From the NCBI GenBank assembly GCA_018350325.1, contig JAEVLN010000008.1:1550001-1614000 (forward strand): a DNA stretch of 64,000 nt, read 5' to 3'. The position numbers and the translations under genes are program-made. The notes beneath the pieces are model-generated. The model saw only the letters and a list, made by a program, of their open reading frames with translations. It made no database searches and was not told where the DNA came from. Shown in pieces: positions 57,801 through 64,000 of this stretch. Source of the DNA: Globodera rostochiensis (taxonomy: Eukaryota; Nematoda; Chromadorea; Rhabditida; Heteroderidae). Position 1 is the first letter of the stretch. Each line of letters begins with the position of its first letter.

Positions 57801-60800
57801 GGAGGGGGAGGGGGAGGGGGAGGGGGAGGGGGAGGGGGAGGGGGAGGGGGGAGGGGGGGGGAGGGAGGGGGGAGGGGGGAGGGGGGGGAGTTGAATCTGA
57901 GAGGAGGGGGGAGGAGGGGAGGAGGGGGGAGGGGGAGGGGGAGGGGGGGGGAGGGAGGGGGGAGGGGGGAGGGGGGGGAGTTGAATCTGAGGGGAGGGGG
58001 GAGGAGGGGAGGAGGGGGGAGGAGGAGGGGGAGGGGGGGCGTGAGGGAGGGGGGAGGGGAGGGGGGAGTTGAATCTGAGAGGAGGGGGGAGGAGGGGAAG
58101 AGGGGGGAGGGGGAGGGGGGGAGGGGGGGGGGAGGGAGGGGGGAGGGCGGGGAGGGAAAAGCACGCAAAGCAAAACGAAAATGGCACTTTGAAGTTGTTT
58201 TGTGTGGCGAAATAGATGGGACCTGTTGGGGATGGAATTATGCAGTTTCGGACGACGATTTTGAACTGAGAAACGACTGACCAAAGGACAGCCACAAAAG
58301 ACTGGTCGAATACATGGTAAAGCCAATTAGCCGCGTCTCGTTAAAATTCTCCGGAATTTTGCGAGTTTTGAAGGCTGAAAATGAAAGAATTTGGACGACA
58401 GTTAAAGAAAATTTGACCGTAAATGGTGCAGGCGATTATCAAAAGGCCGCAATAAAACAGAGAGACTAATAATTGGGAAATTGTCGCCTAAACAAATTGG
58501 GCGCTCAAACGGGGCAATGTCAAAAATGTCACTCGGCAAGTGAGTACGGCCTCAATTCGGGACGGGTACTGAATGGCAGTGCCGGGAGGCTCGAGCCAGA
58601 GCCAGATGGAAGCGATGGCCAGCTGGACAGAGGCGAGACCGATGCAGAAAAAAACCTGAAAACAAAAAACATTTTGATTCAGTCTTTGTAAATCTTAAAG
58701 CAATTGCCTGAGGGGTGGGACCAATCCATTTGGGCCTTAAGGCATTGTTTGGTTTAAAAACGCGTGCCAGACGGTTGGTTTTGACGAGAATGGCGGCATA
58801 AACGGTGGACATCGAAAGACCGGGCAAAAGGCGAGTCAACGTACAAATCTACGGAAATAAAAAATGAATTGGACGCAGTAAATCTAAAAAGCGGGGGACG
58901 GGTTCTTCGGGGACGGCATAACCCGGTCGGGGGCTTGGGGCTGGGGGAAAGGCGGGGGACGGGTTCTTCGGGGACGGCATAACCCGGTCGGGGGCTTGGG
59001 GCTGGGGGAAAGGCGGGGGACGGGTTCTTCGGGGACGGCATAACCCGGTCGGGGGCTTGGGGCTGGGGGAAAGGCGGGGGACGGGTTCTTCGGGGACGGC
59101 ATAACCCGGTCGGGGGCTTGGGGCTGGGGGAAAGGCGGGGGACGGGTTCTTCGGGGACGGCGACGGCATAACCCGGTCGGGGGCTTGGGGCTGGGGGAAA
59201 GGCGGGGGACGGGTTCTTCGGGGACGGCATAACCCGGTCGGGGGCTTGGGGCTGGGGGAAAGGCGGGGGACGGGTTCTTCGGGGACGGCGACGGCATAAC
59301 CCGGTCGGGGGCTTGGGGCTGGGGGAAAGGCGGGGGACGGGTTCTTCGGGGACGGCATAACCCGGTCGGGGGCTTGGGGCTGGGGGAAAGGCGGGGGACG
59401 GGTTCTTCGGGGACGGCATAACCCGGTCGGGGGCTTGGGGCTGGGGGAAAGGCGGGGGACGTGTTCTTCGGGGACGGCATAACCCGGTCGGGGGCGGCTT
59501 GGGGCTGGGGGAAAGGCGGGGGACGGGTTCTTCGGGGACGGCATAACCCGGTCGGGGGCTTGGGGCTGGGGGAAAGGCGGGGGACGGGTTCTTCGGGGAC
59601 GGCATAACCCGGTCGGGGGCTTGGGGCTGGGGGAAAGGCGAGGGACGGGTTCTTCGGGGACGGCATAACCCGGTCGGGGGCTTGGGGCTGGGGGAAAGGC
59701 GGGGGACGGGTTCTTCGGGGACGGCATAACCCGGTCGGGGGCTTGGGGCTGGGGGAAAGGCGGGGGACGGGTTCTTCGGGGACGGCATAACCCGGTCGGG
59801 GGCTTGGGGCTGGGGGAAAGGCGGGGGACGGGTTCTTCGGGGACGGCATAACCCGGTCGGGGGCTTGGGGCTGGGGGAAAGGCGGGGGACGGGTTCTTCG
59901 GGGACGGCATAACCCGGTCGGGGGCTTGGGGCTGGGGGAAAGGCGGGGGACGGGTTCTTCGGGGACGGCGACGGCGACGGCATAACCCGGTCGGGGGCTT
60001 GGGGCTGGGGGAAAGGCGGGGGACGGGTTCTTCGGGGACGGCATAACCCGGTCGGGGGCTTGGGGCTGGGGGAAAGGCGGGGGACGGGTTCTTCGGGGAC
60101 GGCATAACCCGGTCGGGGGCTTGGGGCTGGGGGAAAGGCGGGGGACGGGTTCTTCGGGGACGGCATAACCCGGTCGGGGGCTTGGGGCTGGGGGAAAGGC
60201 GGGGGACGGGTTCTTCGGGGACGGCATAACCCGGTCGGGGGCTTGGGGCTGGGGGAAAGGCGGGGGACGGGTTCTTCGGGGACGGCATAACCCGGTCGGG
60301 GGCTTGGGGCTGGGGGAAAGGCGGGGGACGGGTTCTTCGGGGACGGCATAACCCGGTCGGGGCTTGGGAGGGGGACGACCAACCAACCAATTCGGAAGGA
60401 CGGCTGACTAACACAAAAGTCATTGAGTAGCAAAGAGCGATTCCGGCCAACATGCAATAGCAAAGTTCTCTTCCGGAGGCCATAACCTTTTATTATTTAT
60501 TTTATTTAATGGACGGACAAATAAAGTCAAATTCGTACCACCGGAGTGTAGTTAAAGCGGAGGAATACCAACGTGACGAAGGAGGTCGCTAATAGACCGA
60601 TGGAGGAAAATAGCGCGGGAACGAGCGCCCAGCTGAACGTTGAAGAAAAATAATTTAAATTTTGGCCGAAACTTACGGACTGTCCCAGTCCAAATGACTC
60701 GGCACGATTTGATGGCACGCAGTGAGCTCCGGATTTGGCACTTCCCCGAGGGGACATTGGACGCAACTGAACACACCAACAGATTGGAATACACAGTTTA

Positions 60801-63307
60801 AGGAGACCTGGTCTGGTTGGGAACTATGGCGGTGGCCGTGTCGCAGGGAATGCATGTCCAACAACAGTTCTGGTCTTGGTAGGCCCGGTACTGACCTCGG
60901 GGACAGGGCAAACTGCATACCGACAAAGGAGTGAACTCAGAGAAGTTGCCGTCGATACTCTAAGAATCTGTCCATTGATTATGAATGCAGTGGAACCAAC
61001 CTGAAGTCCCAGACGAATCTCAGCCACGTCCAACTCCTTCTGGCCGTTGTCCATCCAACCGCCCACCCTCCGGTACACTCCTCGACTGTCGATTTGGAAG
61101 ATGTTGTACTGCCCGGTGCCGTCTCCGTTCAATCCGATCAGCGGGGGCTGCCCTAATGAAACAGTTCGAACTTCGTACGAGACAAACTCCGAACCGAACA
61201 GGGACACGTTCCTGTACAAGTGCTGCAAACGTTGACCATCGAAACCTTCGGTTGACAGTGGACACTCCTCCCACAGCCCCACAAGACCACAATCCTCCTG
61301 CAATTCATTGAAATCAAAAAGGAACCAATCAGCAACAGCCAATGGTTACGAATTGGGTGCCTCCTCACCTGAATGTAACTGTGCAAAGCTCGGGCCACCA
61401 ATTGGACGGCATCGTATACAAAAGGGACGTACGCCTCTTGCATAAATTTGTATCTTCAAAAGGATGCGACGTTAAATGTGTAAAAATGGGGGGGGGGGTG
61501 AGGCGGACGGACCCTTTTGACTGGAAGCACGAGCCGAAATTGGGGTGAAAGCGTTCGGAACAATTCATAGACTGCCAATACTCGCTGAGGAACGTATTCG
61601 AAGGGGACAGCGACGCAAAGTACTCGTCGAAACCTGCGGGAAGGTCAAATTTGCCTTTGAAATGTTATGGAAATTGCGCGGAGAAGTGAAAGCGTTCCAA
61701 TTTATTTTGTGTAATTGCAAAAATAAAATAAAAAAGATTTTGTGAACAACAGACCATTGAGGAATCGAACTTTGGGTGCCACAGTAATCGCGCCGTTCAC
61801 AATGTGTTCGAATCCCTTCACAACGGAGCCCTTCATGCCCCAACTGTCACTGGCAACAAACCTGCCGATAATGCCTCACTAATCAATTAGGGGAATTCCC
61901 TATTTTGCCACCAAAAGTTGTTGCGCAGCTCGGGCTGTCTCCCCTCGGCGAGTCTCTTCAGGTTGGAGAGGAACCTGCGCAGGTTGTCCTCGTCCACGAA
62001 CATCACCACCCCGCGGGCCTTCGAATTGCGCATCCGAATGAGCAACTCTCTGGCGAAGTGTTTTGTTTCGTTGTTGAACTGAATGCCCCCGTCCTCACTC
62101 AAATTGGTCGTCCGTCCAGCGTCTGCTGATTTTGTGCACTTCACCCTCAATGCAAATGCCCAATTCTGTGGCCGCTCCCCGGAAGCTGTCCATGCCCCTC
62201 TCCCCGTAACTGCCGGTGTCCACAATGGCGTGCACGTAATTCCAATCCAATTGGGCGACCTTTTCCAAATTTAAACTAATCCCAGCAATTCCCCCCTACC
62301 AAATGAGCCATGGCTTTAGCTTGCAAATTGTCCGGTGGCACAACCCGCGAGAAATAAGCAAATCTGAGCGGCGGCGGGCGGGGAATATTCAAAGGCCAAA
62401 AAATGCCCTACCTGGGCCTCTCACTCAGCTCGACACCCGTCGATGAGTAACTGAGCATTGGGATCTGATAAAGAAAACATTCAATTAAATCGCAAGAAAA
62501 ATGCTGTGCCTTGAAAAGTTGGAGCATTGAGGCGACCATAACGGACACCTAAACTTTAACCAAATTTGCTTTTGCCACAATTGCAAAACCTGCGAAGATG
62601 CGGCCCCTACAATTGCGGTGATCTTTTGTCGTCGGCCGTGTTTAATTTGCTCACTTATCGGGTGATCGGTGCGCGCGTCCATCGACAAAAGCGTTCGCTG
62701 TCGTGCGCCGTCGACTTCTTCCTCCGCACATCCGAGCCGAACGGATTTGATGAACTCCAAACTTTGTTCGAGGGCGTGTGTTTCGACAGAACTGATCAGT
62801 GCAATCATTATAGATTGGAACCAAAATAATTCTCAATGATTCATTGTTCGTTATTCCCATTACCGTACCAAGTGTCCCATTACCGTACCAGGTGTCCCAT
62901 TACCGTACCAAGTGTCCAAGATTTGTGTGCCCAATCTGAGGCCGGGAAGCAAGCGAGGACTATTGTTAATGGCCTCCAATGCGAACAGCATGGCCACCTG
63001 AACAAACTGTCGACCAAATCTCTCCACGAGTGCCAACCATTCTCTGAACACCCTGGTCAGCCTTTATGCGTCCGCACAGACTTCCGCCGGAGGCGTTCCG
63101 ACTGCCGGCATGGATGGGAAAGAGCCCCCCGAGGATGATGTCCCCGGGGACGATCACTTGTCGATGGGAACAACGGGAAAGCAGCGGAAGACTGAGAAAG
63201 GGCAAGAGGATCAGAAGGGCAAGTGGGGCAACGGTCATCGAAACAACGCTTTGGAGAAGAATGGGCACGGCATTTTCTGTGATCGATGTCACATCCAAAT
63301 GCTGCAA
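54802..63307 (-). CDS. mgl-like: Metabotropic glutamate receptor (class C GPCR)
   Basis: The N-terminus has a signal peptide ([18 protein letters not shown]), then [29 protein letters not shown] and [20 protein letters not shown]. The ligand-binding lobes show [54 protein letters not shown] and [15 protein letters not shown]. The Ser/Thr, Asp and Tyr expected to contact glutamate are all present. A Cys-rich domain ([17 protein letters not shown]) follows. The helices include [60 protein letters not shown], a 35-nt microexon [12 protein letters not shown], and [20 protein letters not shown]. The cytoplasmic tail ends SGESATFL, a class-I PDZ ligand pattern. Three introns hold tandem repeats. 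Two introns are only 40 nt or slightly more. The signal-peptide exon may be preceded by others. Confidence 0.87.
55832..55890. repeat. 22-bp A/T tandem repeat, about 2.6 copies
   Basis: ACAAAAAAATAAATTATAAAAA is repeated head to tail in an intron of the glutamate-receptor tail region. Confidence 0.8.
56288..58150 (+). repeat. G-rich satellite filling a 1.9-kb intron of the glutamate receptor
   Basis: The plus strand is almost entirely G and A, built from GGGGGA and GGAGGAGG words. A pure (GGGGGA)n run covers about 57600-57850 and shorter ones lie at 56950-57030 and 57240-57400. Thirteen times the array is broken by GTTGAATCTGAG. The same 12-mer overlaps the true 3' splice site at 56281-56292, which on the gene strand reads CTCAG|ATTCAAC. 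The intron is 56288-58187 between the TM6 microexon and the TM7 exon. The pre-mRNA is therefore C/U-rich and the template strand can form G-quadruplexes. Confidence 0.95.
58890..60375 (+). repeat. 61-bp tandem repeat, about 24 copies, in a second glutamate-receptor intron
   Basis: The unit CGGCATAACCCGGTCGGGGG + CTTGGGGCTGGGGGAAAGGC + GGGGGACGGGTTCTTCGGGG + A is repeated with very few changes. The changes are CGACGG insertions at about 59160, 59290 and 59970, CGG at about 59490, and a few single substitutions. The intron separates the TM3-side exon ([17 protein letters not shown]) from the exon ending VLVSRPSEL. Because 61 is not a multiple of 3, all three minus-strand frames stay open, giving long Pro-rich pseudo-proteins. 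Confidence 0.95.
62863..62930. repeat. 20-bp x 3 repeat containing a 5' splice site
   Basis: On the gene strand the unit GGACACTTGGTACGGTAATG occurs three times at 20-nt steps (the middle one reads CCTG). The first copy spans the exon end ACTTG|GTACGG, which joins in frame to TTCTGTCGAA to give [14 protein letters not shown]. The next two copies lie in the intron. Confidence 0.88.
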
Positions 63308-63810
63308 GGAAAGGGCTCAGTTGATCAATCAGTTGGCTGGATTTCGCGGATTAATGCGCAAAGTAAAATTGGACGACGACGACGCGAGTAACGCAAATTG
63401 GTGGGCGTGATTTAATTGCTTATAAATCAAATTTAATGACATCCTTCGGCCGTTGTGAATTGTTGGGCCAACTTTATTAGATTTATGGTACTTTGGTAAA
63501 ATGAGAGGTAAAGCGGAAATGGAAAGATAAAACAATTACCGGAGAAAATGTGCGGCGGGGGGGGGGGCTAAAAGAATGGGAAGAAATTGATATTAGCGGA
63601 GAGTTTGGCTTTAAGGACCCCCGCCAGCTCATTGCCCTTTCTCCGTGCCGTCTCACAAAGTTTGTCCTTTGTCCTCGGCTTTTTGGGTGGTTTTGAAATG
63701 GAGGGTCGAATTGGCGGTCCAAAGAGGTGGAATTTGTGAGGGGACAAGTAAAAAGCGGGAGAGAATCGGCCGGAAAAGAAAATCTGACAAACAATAAAAG
63801 GGATTTTGGA
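63308..63810. other. Region upstream of the glutamate-receptor coding start
   Basis: It probably holds the 5' UTR or an upstream exon and the promoter. A G run lies at 63557. No other gene is seen. Confidence 0.35.
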
Positions 63811-64000
63811 AATGGGGGGGGGGAAGGGGGGAAAGGGGGGAGAAATGGGGGGGGGAGGGAGGGGGGAATGGGGGGGGGGATGGGGAGGGGAGAAATGGAG
63901 GGGGGGGGGTGGGGGGAGAAATGGGGGGGGGAAATGGGGGGGGGGTGGGGGGGGGAGAAATGGGGAGGGGGAAATGGGGGGGGGAGGGGGGAAATGGGGG
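63811..64000 (+). repeat. G-rich microsatellite, GAAATGGGGGG type
   Basis: Irregular repeats of AAATGGGGGGGG and GGGGAGGGGG run to the end of the window. The repeat probably continues beyond it. Confidence 0.9.

Noticed and set aside
56031..58326. Very long Pro/Ser/Leu reading frames on the minus strand (up to about 750 codons) and Gly/Arg/Glu frames on the plus strand
   Set aside because: They are translations of the GGGGGA satellite. The stretch is an intron between conserved receptor exons whose joining restores [18 protein letters not shown].
58890..60375. CRISPR-like regular array
   Set aside because: Units abut without variable spacers and lie in a eukaryotic intron; this is a minisatellite.
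58754..60483. Three overlapping Pro-rich frames of 500-570 codons
   Set aside because: They are frame rotations of the 61-bp intronic repeat. Only their edges overlap true receptor exons.
62998..63037. Apparent frameshift in the receptor N-terminal domain
   Set aside because: Removing a 40-nt GT-AG intron joins GVQRM to [12 protein letters not shown] exactly as in the family, so no break is needed.

Overview
The window reads as nuclear DNA of a nematode. It holds a cuticle collagen with the nematode-type N-terminus and C-terminal tail, a WAGO-like Argonaute, and nematode-type zinc fingers. Exons are short, many introns are only about 40-60 nt, and several acceptors sit a few bases before start codons in closely packed same-strand genes, as expected for SL trans-splicing. 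A 40-nt GC-AG intron in the collagen and a small secreted Cys-rich protein would suit a plant-parasitic tylenchid (cyst-nematode type), but that placement is an inference. Almost every gene is split, so products were read by joining exons by eye with GT/GC-AG rules and family similarity; exon borders carry that uncertainty.

Layout. 0.4-5.6 kb (-): WDR6-like WD-repeat protein with a 90-aa gene 53 nt upstream of it. 5.9-8.2 kb (+): sulfide:quinone oxidoreductase. 9.3-12.6 kb (+): multi zinc-finger protein. 13.5-17.3 kb (-): Argonaute. 17.4-18.8 kb: two unrecognised genes. 21.0-23.1 kb (+): FLVCR/SLC49-type MFS carrier. 24.3-26.8 kb: a single-TM protein (-) and a LAPTM-like four-TM protein (+). 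27.4-28.7 kb (+): sigma-type glutathione S-transferase. 28.7-30.7 kb: a cluster of hAT-like MITEs. 30.8-35.0 kb (+): Elongin A. 36.2-38.4 kb (+): KTI12. 38.5-43.0 kb (+): PARP with two WWE domains and a WGR domain. 44.0-44.4 kb (-): secreted Cys-rich protein. 44.7-46.2 kb (-): cuticle collagen. 47.1-51.0 kb (-): PDE10-type cyclic-nucleotide phosphodiesterase. 51.8-53.6 kb (-): alpha-1,3-fucosyltransferase. 54.8-63.3 kb (-): metabotropic glutamate receptor.

The most striking signal is in the non-coding DNA. Several introns carry tandem repeats whose unit includes the intron's own splice site plus the first or last bases of the adjoining exon. They are a 45-bp unit x6 in PDE10 (3' splice site), a G-rich satellite of about 1.9 kb in the glutamate-receptor intron between the TM6 and TM7 exons (3' splice site repeated 14 times in all) and a 20-bp unit x3 in the same gene (5' splice site). 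A hAT-like MITE in the GST gene has also duplicated the 5' splice site as its target site. Together they suggest that this genome keeps generating spare splice sites by local duplication.

At least four non-autonomous elements have 10-bp or longer inverted ends starting TAG and exact 8-bp target duplications (hAT-like), and a fifth has an imperfect one. A separate foldback family of about 0.6 kb has one near-complete copy and scattered fragments.
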